Source: DATLXH01 sp035576005 (GTDB lineage: Bacteria; Acidobacteriota; Thermoanaerobaculia; Gp7-AA8). Taken from it: a stretch of DNA of 54,333 bases. Of this stretch, positions 41,814-50,521 are shown piece by piece. The first letter of the stretch is position 1. Every line of letters begins with the position of its first letter. Location of the stretch: the NCBI GenBank assembly GCA_035576005.1, contig DATLXH010000098.1, forward strand, positions 1 through 54,333, given 5' to 3'. Under the pieces are notes generated by a model, which saw only the letters and a program-made list of their open reading frames with translations, did not search any database and was not told where the DNA came from. The position numbers and the translations under genes are program-made.

Positions 41814-43954
41814 CCGTGCGGCGCCTTCTCGATTACAGGAAAGATCCGCGGATCATCATCACGCTTCCGCTTCTGATCCTGGTCGTCGCCTCACTTGTTT
41901 TTTATCTGGTCCAGCGGGCCAAGGAGCTCTCTCCCGAGGCGATGAGCAGCAGGTTACTGCTCTTCGTACTGTGGAACATCAACCTCATTCTCATCCTCGG
42001 AATCGCGTTCGTTCTTCTTCGAGGAATGGTGAAGCTCGTGATCGACCGCCAGCGCGGACGTCCCGGGTCGCGCTTCCGAACCAAGCTCGTCATCACGTAC
42101 GTTGCGACCTCGCTCTTCCCGATCCTCCTTCTCTTCTTCATCGCGACGGATCTTCTACGCGTCTCGGTGGATCGCTGGTTCAACACGCCTGTCCGGACGC
42201 TCGTCCAGAACTCGGACCAGATCGCTCAGATCTCTCAGGATCAGTCGATTGCCCGAGTCGAGCGGGCGGCACGCGAGGTCGCCTGGGAGATCGAGAGGCG
42301 AGACGGGGCAGGAATCGATGAGGCTCTGAACCATGTGAGGCATTTCCATCAAATGGATCTGGTCGGCCTCTACGAGCGGGGCGCGGTCGTCAAGCTGATT
42401 GCCGATCCCAGAGCCCCGATTAATGAAGTCGGAGAGCCTTCGCGAAGGTTCTTTGACGAAATTCGCGCACGTGGCAGCGCGAGAAAGATCGATGTGATCC
42501 CGACAGGGAAGTGGATCCGATATGGCGTGAGAATGGGCGATGGATCGGACCGCGAGCTCGTTGCGCTGGGAGGTACGTTCATCCCCGCTGCGGTGAGCCG
42601 GCTGCTCGACCAGAACACCATCGCCTACCAGAATTTTCGGCAGCTCGATGCCGGGCGTCCGGCGCTCAAAGCATCACAGACACTGTTGTTTCTCGCAGTC
42701 ACACTCTCGATCCTCTTCAGCACGCTCTGGACTTCGATTTATGTCTCACGGCGGATCACCACGCCGATCGAAGCCCTGGCCGAGGGAACGCGGACGCTGG
42801 CAGAGGGACGATTCGATCATCGCATCGGCGTGCGCGGGACCGACGAGTTTGCCACGCTCATCGATTCGTTCAACAACATGTCTTCACAGCTCCAGACGAA
42901 TCGCGAGACGCTCACCCGGACCAATGTCGAGCTCACGGATGCAGCCAGACGGCTGGACGAGGAACGGGCGTACCTGTCCGCCGTTCAGGAGAGTGTCTCG
43001 ACCGGAATCATGACGCTCAACAATCGCTCGGAACTGCTGAGCATCAATCACTCGGCGCAGACGATGCTTCATGTGGGGAGCGACCAGATCGGCAAGCATG
43101 TCGATGCAGTCTTCGCAGGAGATCTCGAGGAACTGGGCGAGTACCTGCGTGACATCACGGAGCGCGATCCCCGCCCGCGGGAGATCACCCTGACGCGAAG
43201 CGGTGAGCTTCGTTATCTCGAGTTGTCGGCCGCGCGCCTTCCGGTTGGCGGCGGCTGGGTAGTAGCTCTCGAGGATTCCACACAGCTCATTCAGGCTCAA
43301 AAGCTCGCGGCGTGGAGCGAGGCGGCAAGGCGAATCGCGCACGAGATCAAGAATCCCCTGACTCCGATTCAACTCTCCGCGGAACGAATCGCAAGGAAGT
43401 TCCGGCAGGGAGATCCAGGGATCGCGCAGGCGGTCGACGAGGGTTGCAAAACCATCGTGAATGAAGTCGGACAGCTCAAGAGGATGGTCGACGAGTTCTC
43501 CCGGTTCGCGAGACTCCCGGCGGTCCATCTTCGACAAAGCTCAGTAGCGGAAATCCTGGAGGGGGTGGTGCGACTTTATCGCGACTCCAAGCCCGGGGTC
43601 GACGTGACTCTCGAAGTCGATCCGACGCTTCAGGCGCTGCTCGATCCCGAACAGATTCGCCGGGTCCTCATCAATCTTCTCGACAACGCCCTCGAGGCGA
43701 CAGACAGCGGCTTCATTCGCCTGCGGGCTGAGAAGATCCATCACGATCTGCGGATCTCTGTGGAGGATTCAGGCAGAGGAGTTTCGGACCGCGATAAAGA
43801 AAATCTTTTCCTGCCGAACTTTTCAACCAAGGGACGCGGCACGGGCCTCGGTCTCGCCATCGTTCACCGCATCGTAAAGGATCACGACGGGCGGATCTCA
43901 ATCCACGACAACCGGCCTCGTGGAACCAGGTTCGAGATCGATATCCCCGCCTGA
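41810..43954 (+). CDS. ntrY: NtrY-like membrane sensor histidine kinase
   Basis: A 714-aa histidine kinase. Membrane helices are visible at about 19-41, 48-72, 95-115 and 288-312, with an extracytoplasmic domain of about 165 residues between the third and fourth. HAMP (about 313-365), a PAS-like domain (about 370-485), a dimerisation domain with H511 in ARRIAHEIKNPLTPIQLSAE, and a HATPase domain (NLLDNALEATDS, DSGRGVS, GTGLGLAIVHRIV) follow. The partner is the adjacent NtrX-type regulator 30 bases downstream. The layout matches NtrY. The ligand is unknown; NtrYX systems respond to nitrogen, redox or envelope cues in different bacteria. Confidence 0.9.
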   Translation: MTVRRLLDYRKDPRIIITLPLLILVVASLVFYLVQRAKELSPEAMSSRLLLFVLWNINLILILGIAFVLLRGMVKLVIDRQRGRPGSRFRTKLVITYVATSLFPILLLFFIATDLLRVSVDRWFNTPVRTLVQNSDQIAQISQDQSIARVERAAREVAWEIERRDGAGIDEALNHVRHFHQMDLVGLYERGAVVKLIADPRAPINEVGEPSRRFFDEIRARGSARKIDVIPTGKWIRYGVRMGDGSDRELVALGGTFIPAAVSRLLDQNTIAYQNFRQLDAGRPALKASQTLLFLAVTLSILFSTLWTSIYVSRRITTPIEALAEGTRTLAEGRFDHRIGVRGTDEFATLIDSFNNMSSQLQTNRETLTRTNVELTDAARRLDEERAYLSAVQESVSTGIMTLNNRSELLSINHSAQTMLHVGSDQIGKHVDAVFAGDLEELGEYLRDITERDPRPREITLTRSGELRYLELSAARLPVGGGWVVALEDSTQLIQAQKLAAWSEAARRIAHEIKNPLTPIQLSAERIARKFRQGDPGIAQAVDEGCKTIVNEVGQLKRMVDEFSRFARLPAVHLRQSSVAEILEGVVRLYRDSKPGVDVTLEVDPTLQALLDPEQIRRVLINLLDNALEATDSGFIRLRAEKIHHDLRISVEDSGRGVSDRDKENLFLPNFSTKGRGTGLGLAIVHRIVKDHDGRISIHDNRPRGTRFEIDIPA

Positions 43955-43984
43955 GAATTTGACTGCCCCAACAGACAACCAGCC

Positions 43985-45331
43985 ATGTCCAAAATCCTGA
44001 TCGTCGATGACGAAGCTTCCATCCGCGCGACCCTTGCCGGAATTCTCGAGGACGAGGGTCACCGAGTGATCACGTGTGAGACGGGGGAGGAAGCGCTCAA
44101 CCGTTTCGCTCGGGAGGAATACGATCTCGTGCTTCTGGACGTCTGGCTGCCGGGCATGGACGGGCTGACACTGCTCGAGCGTTTCAAGTCGGTGGAAAAA
44201 AGCACTCCCGTCGTTGTGATCTCGGGACACGGGAATGTCGAGACGGCGGTCCGGGCCACACGGCTCGGCGCGTATGACTTCCTCGAAAAGCCTCTCTCGC
44301 TCGAGCGAGTGCTGCTCACTGTCGAGCACGCGGTGGCAGACCGGAAGCTGCGACAGGAAGTGCGGGAGCTCAAACGGAACCTCTCGGTCGAAGAGCTGCT
44401 CATGGGCGAGAGTCCGGTCATCAGGCGTCTCGAGGAACAGATCCGCAGCGCCGCTCCCTCGAACGGGCGGGTCCTCATCTCGGGAGAGAACGGCAGTGGC
44501 AAGGAAATCGTGGCACGCTCGATCCATCGCCTCTCCAAACGCGCAGATGCAGCCTTCATCGACGTGAACTGTGCGGCGATTCCTGAGGAGCTCATCGAGT
44601 CGGAGCTGTTCGGTCACCGCAAGGGGGCATTCACCGGGGCGATCGACGAGCGGAAGGGCAAGTTCGAGCTCGCAAACGGCGGAACCCTCTTTCTCGATGA
44701 AGTCGCCGACATGAGCCTCAAGACGCAGGCGAAAGTTCTGCGCGTGCTCCAGGAACAGACATTCCAGAAAGTCGGTGGTCAGCAGTTGATCCAGACCGAT
44801 GTCCGCGTGGTAGCCGCCACGAATAAAGACCTCTCGCGCGAGATCACTGAGGGCGCTTTCCGGGAAGACCTCTTCTTCAGGCTGAATGTCATTCCGATTC
44901 ATGTCCCTCCGCTACGAGATCGTGGAGACGACATCATTCTGCTGGCCGAGCACTTCCTTCGCAGGTTTGCCGCGGAGACCGGAACCCGCGCCAAGCAGCT
45001 AGCCGAGCCTGCGACGCGGCGCCTTCGTTCTTACTCGTGGCCAGGAAACGTTCGCGAGTTGAGAAACGTCATGGAGCGTCTGACCATCCTGGTGGCGAAC
45101 CAGCAGATCGAAGCGTCCGACATCATCCTGGGCGACCTCGAGCCGCGCGGCCACATCTCCTCGGAGTTGACGCTCCGGGAAGCGCGGGAGGAGTTCGAGC
45201 GGCAGTTCATCCTGTCGAAGTTGAAAGAGTTCTCCGGCAATGTCAGCCGGACCGCCGAGGCTCTCGGTGTCGAGCGCTCGAATCTGTATCGGAAGCTGAC
45301 TGCGTTCGGAATCCGGGTCGAGCGTGGATGA
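43985..45331 (+). CDS. ntrX: NtrX-type sigma-54-dependent response regulator
   Basis: A 448-aa bacterial enhancer-binding protein. The REC domain has phospho-acceptor D52 (LLDVWLPGMDG). The AAA+ domain has Walker A GENGSGKE (167-174), the sigma-54-contacting loop GAFTGA (214-219), and Walker B GGTLFLDEVADM. The C-terminal Fis-type helix-turn-helix is NVSRTAEALGVERSNLYRKL. The intact GAFTGA loop argues for real sigma-54 activation. Together with NtrY it forms a two-component system. Candidate targets in the window are the sigma-54-like sites before lpxC and the OmpA-family gene, which is inference. Confidence 0.93.
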   Translation: MSKILIVDDEASIRATLAGILEDEGHRVITCETGEEALNRFAREEYDLVLLDVWLPGMDGLTLLERFKSVEKSTPVVVISGHGNVETAVRATRLGAYDFLEKPLSLERVLLTVEHAVADRKLRQEVRELKRNLSVEELLMGESPVIRRLEEQIRSAAPSNGRVLISGENGSGKEIVARSIHRLSKRADAAFIDVNCAAIPEELIESELFGHRKGAFTGAIDERKGKFELANGGTLFLDEVADMSLKTQAKVLRVLQEQTFQKVGGQQLIQTDVRVVAATNKDLSREITEGAFREDLFFRLNVIPIHVPPLRDRGDDIILLAEHFLRRFAAETGTRAKQLAEPATRRLRSYSWPGNVRELRNVMERLTILVANQQIEASDIILGDLEPRGHISSELTLREAREEFERQFILSKLKEFSGNVSRTAEALGVERSNLYRKLTAFGIRVERG

Positions 45332-45407
45332 CGTTGATTCGACTGATGCCTCGCGCTTCTCACAGAGGTGTGGATTAAACCGGCTGCTTTCCGTATTCTG
45401 CTGTTTC

Positions 45408-45437
45408 TTGACAGCAGTGATCGCGGTTGTCTAGAGT
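45408..45437 (+). promoter_or_regulatory. Sigma-70-type promoter of tRNA-Gly
   Basis: TTGACA at 45408-45413 matches the -35 consensus exactly; TAGAGT at 45432-45437, after an 18-base spacer, is a fair -10 box. The expected start is near 45444, about 11 bases before the mature tRNA. Confidence 0.65.
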
Positions 45438-45454
45438 GCAGCAGGTCACATCGC

Positions 45455-45529
45455 GCGGGAATAGCTCAGTGGTAGAGCGCAACCTTGCCAAGGTTGAAGT
45501 CGAGGGTTCGACCCCCTTTTCCCGCTCCA
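45455..45529 (+). tRNA. tRNA-Gly (anticodon GCC)
   Basis: A full cloverleaf: acceptor GCGGGAA pairs with TTCCCGC, the D arm contains GCTCAGTGGTAGAGC, and the anticodon stem CAACC/GGTTG encloses TTGCCAA with anticodon GCC. The T arm is GAGGGTTCGACCCCC, the discriminator is T, and CCA is encoded at 45527-45529. A promoter precedes it and a terminator follows. Confidence 0.97.
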
Positions 45530-45543
45530 TCGCACATGAATCA

Positions 45544-45568
45544 GGGCCGCAGAATTTGCGGCCCTTTT
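45544..45568 (+). terminator. Rho-independent terminator of tRNA-Gly
   Basis: GGGCCGCA (45544-45551) pairs with TGCGGCCC (45557-45564) across a five-base loop and is followed by TTTT. Confidence 0.88.
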
Positions 45569-45608
45569 CGCGTCGGTACTCTGGATCCAGTTCCGGCTGC
45601 GCGTGTAG

Positions 45609-45628
45609 GACAGACACTCTTGTCTGTC
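45609..45628. repeat. Short palindromic repeat
   Basis: GACAGAC at 45609-45615 and GTCTGTC at 45622-45628 form a 7-bp stem with a 6-base loop. About 55 bases on, near 45685-45709, a C/G-rich imperfect inverted stretch (CCCCCTCCCG / GGGGAGAGGGG) echoes the ends of the modules at 4.4-4.9 kb. The remainder of 45569-45750 shows no gene. Confidence 0.5.
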
Positions 45629-45750
45629 ACGCAACACTCTCGCCTGACTGAACCGACAGGCCGCTACGCCGCTCGACACGGCACCCCCTCCCGCGGGGAG
45701 AGGGGGCGATGCACGGCGACCGCCGCGAGACGAAGGTCTGTGGGGTTCGT

Positions 45751-46215
45751 TCAAACGGTGTCTGTGGGGGGAGTGGCTATAGTGCGTAGGCCGCGGCAGC
45801 AGGCAGCGACGTATCCGGCAAGCTCCTGGATGTCAAACGGCTTGAATAGGATTGCATTCACTGCTTCAGGGTCCAGCTCGTAGAGGATCTTGCGATCCGA
45901 GGCCGTCAGGACGATCACCACCCTTGGTTTGTGTGCCGGATGCGCCGTGATCCATTCGATCACCTGCCACCCGGTGACTCGGGGCATCACCAGGTCGAGA
46001 ACGAGAACTTCGAAAACTGCATTCTCCATCTCGGCTACTGCGTCGGCACCGTCAGAGACGGCAGTAACGAATAGCCCCGCCTTTTCCAGGACGGTCGTAA
46101 GCGCACGCCGGATTGCGGGGTCGTCGTCGGCGACGAGAACATGCTCTTCGCGGGAGCGTTGGGAGCTCGTTTCCACGAGGCTCGTTATTGCGGACTTCGC
46201 GCCAATCCTCCGCAT
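45751..46215 (-). CDS. Single-domain response regulator (REC only)
   Basis: A receiver protein of about 154 aa with no output domain. VLVADDDPAIRRAL supplies the acidic pocket, VLVLDLVMPRVTGW the phospho-acceptor aspartate, and LTAS and LFKPFDIQEL the conserved Thr and Lys. About 30 residues precede the domain. I chose ATG 46215, preceded by GGTGAG; the frame extends upstream to 46323 but there overlaps yraN. It lies 31 bases downstream of yraN and may share its transcript. It resembles the receiver at 16002-16394. Confidence 0.85.
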   Translation of the reverse strand: MRRIGAKSAITSLVETSSQRSREEHVLVADDDPAIRRALTTVLEKAGLFVTAVSDGADAVAEMENAVFEVLVLDLVMPRVTGWQVIEWITAHPAHKPRVVIVLTASDRKILYELDPEAVNAILFKPFDIQELAGYVAACCRGLRTIATPPTDTV

Positions 46216-46246
46216 CTCACCGACGCTAACCTGATTGCCCAGAGGG

Positions 46247-46717
46247 TTAACGCCTCTTGCGGCCCCAACCCGACCCGACCCACTTCCATGGCCGGTCCGG
46301 ATTCGCCACCGGTCGGAACGCATCGCGATAACGGGTCACGTTGAACCAGAAACCGTTCCAGATCAGCGAGACGACATCGAACCTCACGTCACACTGTGAG
46401 AGCTCGCGACTTCTCATGTATTCCTCGGCGAGCGCAACGAGCCTCTCCCGCTTGCGGGCGTCGACAGCTTCGTGTGGCGCACCGTAGTTCGTGCCGTGTC
46501 GCGTTTTTACCTCGACGAACGCCAGCAACGCTCCGCGTCGCACTACGAGATCGATCTCACCATCGGCCAGGCGAAGATTCCTCGATACGATCCGGTAACC
46601 GCGGAGCCGGTAATGACGTGCAGCTCTACTCTCACCCAGTCGGCCGAGCTCCTGCGGGGAGTACGTCGTCGCCAGAAGGCGGGACGCGGTGGTGAGCATG
46701 CGCGTAATCCGCTTCAC
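46247..46717 (-). CDS. YraN/UPF0102 family nuclease-like protein
   Basis: A 156-aa protein of the UPF0102 family, which has a restriction-endonuclease-like fold. The core is visible as GRLGESRAARHYRLRGYRIV, then DGEIDLVVRRGALLAFVEVK followed by TR, giving the E-x-D ... E-x-K active-site arrangement. The biochemical role is not established. Its ATG overlaps the mutL stop by four bases (ATGA), so the two are translationally coupled, which suggests a DNA repair or recombination link. The C-terminal tail is basic (WGRKRR). Confidence 0.9.
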   Translation of the reverse strand: MKRITRMLTTASRLLATTYSPQELGRLGESRAARHYRLRGYRIVSRNLRLADGEIDLVVRRGALLAFVEVKTRHGTNYGAPHEAVDARKRERLVALAEEYMRSRELSQCDVRFDVVSLIWNGFWFNVTRYRDAFRPVANPDRPWKWVGSGWGRKRR

Positions 46718-48504
46718 TTTCGGTGGAAGTGTTTCTCGATGTCGAGGTGTCGGATGTCTACAATCACCGGTCGTCCATGTGGACAGGCATAGGGATTCGA
46801 CGAGGCGAGCAGATCTCCGAGAAGGAGAGACATCTCTTCACCACCTAAAGGTCGGTGAACTTTGATGGCAGCCTGACAGGCGATGGAAGCGAGCATCTTC
46901 TCCCGGAGATGCGTGAGGTGGGACCCTCTCTCCTCGAGAGCCGCGTCGACCAGTTTCGCAAAGAAACCGGCGAGGTTCTTGACTCGCAACTCCGAGGGCA
47001 CGGCAGTGATTGCGAAGCTACGCCCTGAGAAGCGCTCGATCTCGAATCCTACGTTGCGCAGCTCGGTCAATTGCGACTCGAGCACGGCCCCTTCCGCAGC
47101 CCCTGCATCGTGAATATAGGGAGTCAGAAGGTGTTGCATTGCACCCCCGCCGATCGATGCCAGCCGTTCGAACCGGTCGTAAAGGACGCGTTCATGTGCG
47201 ACATGCTGATCGACCAGGCGGAGCCCGCCCGGCACATCGCAAAGGATGTAGCTCATTCGATACTGGCCGATTACGCGCCCCTGCAGATCGCCGATGGAAG
47301 CGGGCCCGAGGTCGGCGTCCTCGCGAGGCGGCTGGACTAGCGGACGCTGCTGGAAGAGTGGTGCAACTTCGTAGATAGACTCCCGTCGAATTGCAGTCTC
47401 TGCCGCGTAGGAGAGCGAGGCGCCGGGGAGTTGCTCCTGGAAATCGAGACCGTGCGATGTGGAAGAGTCCGGCGAATCATGCACCGCAGCGACGTGGCTC
47501 GTGAGCAACCTGGCTCCCTCCTCCGCGCCGCCGAGCGCTGCCTTGATCGATTGCTCGACAAGGACATGCACGGCGCCACTGTCACGGAAACGGACTTCCG
47601 TCTTGGCCGGGTGAACATTCACGTCGACGCTCTCAGGATTCATCCCGAGAAAAAGGACGATTCCGGGATGGCCGTCGAAATCGAATGCTTCGCACGCCCG
47701 GGTTGCGGCGTGTGTGAGAACCCGGTCGCGAACCAGACGTCCGTTGACGAAAAAATACTGGTTCCTCCGACTGCCGAATCGAACGCCGCGAGTGACAAAT
47801 CCAGCGGCGTTACAACCGGCGATCGAAAGCTCGATCGGCGAAAGATGCGGCGCGACATCGGATCCGAGTAATTGCTCGACTCGATGCCTTCCTGACTCAG
47901 CGCGCGGCAGATCCAGGACAGTCCGGCCGTTGTGCTCGAGCCTGAAAGCGCGATCGGGCGAGGGTAGAGCATACGAAGAGACGACGGTCACGATCGCGCG
48001 GAACTCAGCGTCTGCACTTTTGAGAAACTTTCGCCGGGCGGGAACGTTCTCGAAAAGCTCGGCGACGCGAATGGTGGTGCCGCGGTCGCGTGCTGCCGGC
48101 TTGCTGACCACTGCGGCAATGGGGTCAGTGTGAATCGAGATTCCATGCTCCTCGATTCCGTCCCATGTGGTGATCGTGAAACTCGAGACGCTCGCGATCG
48201 AAGGCAGCGCTTCGCCGCGGAAGCCGAGTGTCGAGATCGACGAGAGGTCATCGAAGTTGCGAATCTTCGAAGTGGCGTGGCGTTCCACGGAAAGTAGAGC
48301 GTCGGCGTGTGACATCCCGGAGCCGTCGTCGCTCACCTCAATCAGTTTCTTCCCTCCTCCCTCGAGAACGATCTCGATCGATCGAGCGCCAGCGTCGATC
48401 GCATTCTCGACGAGCTCTTTCACAACCGAGGAAGGACGCTCGATGACCTCGCCGGCCGCGATTTTATTGATCAGATCGGAAGAGAGGAGTTTGATGCGTT
48501 GCAT
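46714..48504 (-). CDS. mutL: DNA mismatch repair protein MutL
   Basis: A 596-aa GHKL ATPase that couples mismatch recognition by MutS to strand removal. ATPase motifs are IAAGEVIERPSSVVKELVENA followed by IDAGA, DDGSGM, TLGFRGEALPSIASV, and the later KTEVRFRD. The C-terminal half carries the endonuclease-type block DQHVAHERVLYD, ACQAAIKVH and CPHGRP. In endonuclease-positive MutL proteins the block ends in E; here it is D, and the fourth position is V rather than A. The start MQRIKLLSSDLINKIAAGEV is canonical. yraN follows, overlapping by four bases. Confidence 0.96.
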   Translation of the reverse strand: MQRIKLLSSDLINKIAAGEVIERPSSVVKELVENAIDAGARSIEIVLEGGGKKLIEVSDDGSGMSHADALLSVERHATSKIRNFDDLSSISTLGFRGEALPSIASVSSFTITTWDGIEEHGISIHTDPIAAVVSKPAARDRGTTIRVAELFENVPARRKFLKSADAEFRAIVTVVSSYALPSPDRAFRLEHNGRTVLDLPRAESGRHRVEQLLGSDVAPHLSPIELSIAGCNAAGFVTRGVRFGSRRNQYFFVNGRLVRDRVLTHAATRACEAFDFDGHPGIVLFLGMNPESVDVNVHPAKTEVRFRDSGAVHVLVEQSIKAALGGAEEGARLLTSHVAAVHDSPDSSTSHGLDFQEQLPGASLSYAAETAIRRESIYEVAPLFQQRPLVQPPREDADLGPASIGDLQGRVIGQYRMSYILCDVPGGLRLVDQHVAHERVLYDRFERLASIGGGAMQHLLTPYIHDAGAAEGAVLESQLTELRNVGFEIERFSGRSFAITAVPSELRVKNLAGFFAKLVDAALEERGSHLTHLREKMLASIACQAAIKVHRPLGGEEMSLLLGDLLASSNPYACPHGRPVIVDIRHLDIEKHFHRK

Positions 48505-48652
48505 GGGTTGCCGTTCACTTAACAGTCACGATTTCCATCGAGCAGATCCACATTCCAGTGCCACAGGATGTTGTCTTTTACAGCTTTGATCCGTCTCGGT
48601 CGAAGTTCCACACCCTCAAATTCCATCCGTCGAGAATCGCTGCTCAACTCGA

Positions 48653-49681
48653 CTACTGCACCGTGAGGACGACCTTCCCGAACAGCAAGCGTTCCTCGAT
48701 GAGCCGATGCGCCTCAGCCACCTGCTCGAGAGGAAGAGTCGTGTCAACGATCGGTCGCAACTTGCCCGACTCGAGATGAGTCATGATCTCACGCAGCTCC
48801 CGGAGGCTACCCATCGTAGATCCGAGAATGGAAAGGAGTTTGAAGAAGACGAGATTCAGATTGATCCGGACGTCGCCACCCGTTGTCGCGCCGCAAGTCA
48901 CGAGGCGTCCGCCCCGCGCGAGAGCGCGAAGGGATCGATCGAACGTGTCAGCTCCGACGTGCTCGACGACGACATCGACCCCGCGGCGGCCGGTAATGGT
49001 CCTGACCTCCGCGAGAAAATCATGCTCGCTGTAATTGACTGTGTGATGCGCGCCGAGAGCGGCAGCCAGTTCGGTCTTTCGGCTGGACCCGGCTGTCGCG
49101 ATTACCTTCGCTCCCCAGAGCCTGGCGATCTGAATCGCTGCGGAACCAACTCCCGACCCCCCCGCATGCACCAGGACAGTCTCTCCCTCTCGAAGCTCAG
49201 CCCGGGCGACCAGCATGTGCCAGGCGGTCAGGAAGTCGAGAGGCGCCGCGGCGGCTTCTGCGAACGAGAGGCCCGGAGGTTTGCGGAACAGATTCCTCAC
49301 CGGCGCAGCGATCTCCTCTGCGCAACCGCCATTCTCTGATTCGCCGAAAACTCCAAAGCGCAGACAAAGCTGGTCGTTCCCGCTCAAGCAGGCAGCGCAT
49401 AGCGCGCAGGAGATCCCTGGTGCGACGATCACCTCATCTCCGACTGCCCAGCCTTCGGCCCCGTCCGGAAGCCACTCAATGATTCCGCTGACTTCCGAGC
49501 CTGGGATCATTGGAAGAGGGAAGACATGCCCAGGCACCCCTCTACGGAGCCAGACGTCGAGATGATTGAGGGCCACAGCTCTCACGCGGACAATCGCGCG
49601 CTCTTTCCGTGGCGGCGCCTTGGTCGTCGTGACCTCCAGCTGCTCGCGCCCTCCGTGACGACTGATAACGATTGCTTTCAT
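48653..49681 (-). CDS. Zinc-binding MDR dehydrogenase (quinone oxidoreductase-like)
   Basis: A 342-aa medium-chain dehydrogenase. A GroES-like N-terminal domain is followed by the structural-zinc cysteines in CALCAACLSGNDQLC, and a Rossmann domain with VLVHAGGSGVGSAAIQIARL. The usual catalytic-zinc ligands are missing: the first position reads ALNHLDVW and GHE is replaced by GSE. It is therefore more like NADPH:quinone or enoyl reductases than alcohol dehydrogenases. The substrate is unknown. It is a single gene, on the same strand as mutL but 148 bases upstream of it, in a gap with no visible feature, and divergent from the BON gene. Confidence 0.88.
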   Translation of the reverse strand: MKAIVISRHGGREQLEVTTTKAPPRKERAIVRVRAVALNHLDVWLRRGVPGHVFPLPMIPGSEVSGIIEWLPDGAEGWAVGDEVIVAPGISCALCAACLSGNDQLCLRFGVFGESENGGCAEEIAAPVRNLFRKPPGLSFAEAAAAPLDFLTAWHMLVARAELREGETVLVHAGGSGVGSAAIQIARLWGAKVIATAGSSRKTELAAALGAHHTVNYSEHDFLAEVRTITGRRGVDVVVEHVGADTFDRSLRALARGGRLVTCGATTGGDVRINLNLVFFKLLSILGSTMGSLRELREIMTHLESGKLRPIVDTTLPLEQVAEAHRLIEERLLFGKVVLTVQ

Positions 49682-49780
49682 GGGTGACCATCATACGGAA
49701 TGCCCGAGCGTCCGGATTTCGAACGCTTCCGGCATTCGCAAGGCTCGCCGTGGCATCTGCCTTGAATGAAATGGAGAAAC

Positions 49781-50290
49781 ATGGATACAAATAACCGTGC
49801 TTCAGCCGGGCGATGGCGTCGTTTCGTCGACGCTACGCTGATCGTTTTCTGCTTGGGCACCGCGATGCCTGTGTCGGCGGCCAGCGGCGAGCAGTTGCTG
49901 GTCGCTCTACGTCGAGCAAATCTGCAGGTGACGAAGATGACGGTAAGGACCGTTGACGGCATCACCATCATACGAGGGCAGACGACCGTGAAGAGTGAGA
50001 TTGGCAGGGTCAGCCGGATTGCCCGCGATCATGGGCACATTCGAATTGCCAACATGATTCAGCTGGTGGCGGTTACCGATGACGATGCCATCAAACGAGA
50101 GGTTGAGCGTCAGCTCTCGAGAGCCCGTGCTCTCGACGGTTGCCACTTCACCATCGACGCAGTCAACGGCGTCCTCACGCTCGGCGGTACGGTGCAGCGC
50201 GAACTGCAGAAGGATGCCGCACAGGACATCGTGACGCGCGTTCCTGGTGTCCGGAGCGTGATTTTTACCGTATCGCTCAAGCGTCCCTGA
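49781..50290 (+). CDS. Exported BON-domain protein
   Basis: About 169 aa. The N-terminus has basic residues then a hydrophobic run (DATLIVFCLGTAMPVSAASG) typical of a signal peptide. The remainder contains a BON domain (DAIKREVERQLSRARALDGC ... VNGVLTLGGTVQRELQKDAA ... VPGVRSVIFTVSL) and a preceding, weaker BON-like unit (LLVALRRANLQVTKM ... GITIIRGQTTVKSE). BON domains are thought to contact phospholipid membranes, so it is probably periplasmic. I chose ATG 49781 because GGAGA lies four bases upstream; an ATG at 49766 is also in frame. A copy of the dispersed repeat starts 23 bases after its stop. Confidence 0.83.
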   Translation: MDTNNRASAGRWRRFVDATLIVFCLGTAMPVSAASGEQLLVALRRANLQVTKMTVRTVDGITIIRGQTTVKSEIGRVSRIARDHGHIRIANMIQLVAVTDDDAIKREVERQLSRARALDGCHFTIDAVNGVLTLGGTVQRELQKDAAQDIVTRVPGVRSVIFTVSLKRP

Positions 50291-50312
50291 TTGACGAGTT
50301 GCACTCCGCTCG

Positions 50313-50494
50313 AGCCCGCATTTCTCACAGACCTTTGTCGTGAGACGGCGGAGAGTGGCTTGGATGCGAGGCGCGACGCGATTTTGCGACGAAGGCATAG
50401 TCGACACTATGTCAAGGAGCGAAATTGGCGTGCAACGAACGAGACAGGCCGCTATCCGTCGTCTCGCGGCGAAGGTGTGTGAGAAATGCGGGCT
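50313..50494. repeat. Dispersed element with 17-bp inverted ends, copy 2
   Basis: The ends AGCCCGCATTTCTCACA (50313-50329) and its exact reverse complement (50478-50494) frame 148 bases that match copy 1 at 7893-8063. Conserved interior words are TGGATGCGAGGCGC, GCGACGAAGGCATAGTCG, AGGAGCGAAA and GTGCAACGAA. CATAGT-CGAC-ACTATG inside can fold into a small hairpin. No transposase-like protein is encoded. Confidence 0.88.
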
Positions 50495-50521
50495 AGCGTC
50501 CTTGAATTAACGGGCTGTGCC

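Noticed and set aside
48540..48556. TGGCAC on the minus strand upstream of mutL as a third sigma-54-like site
   Set aside because: The bases at the -12 position do not give TTGC or a near match at the required spacing.
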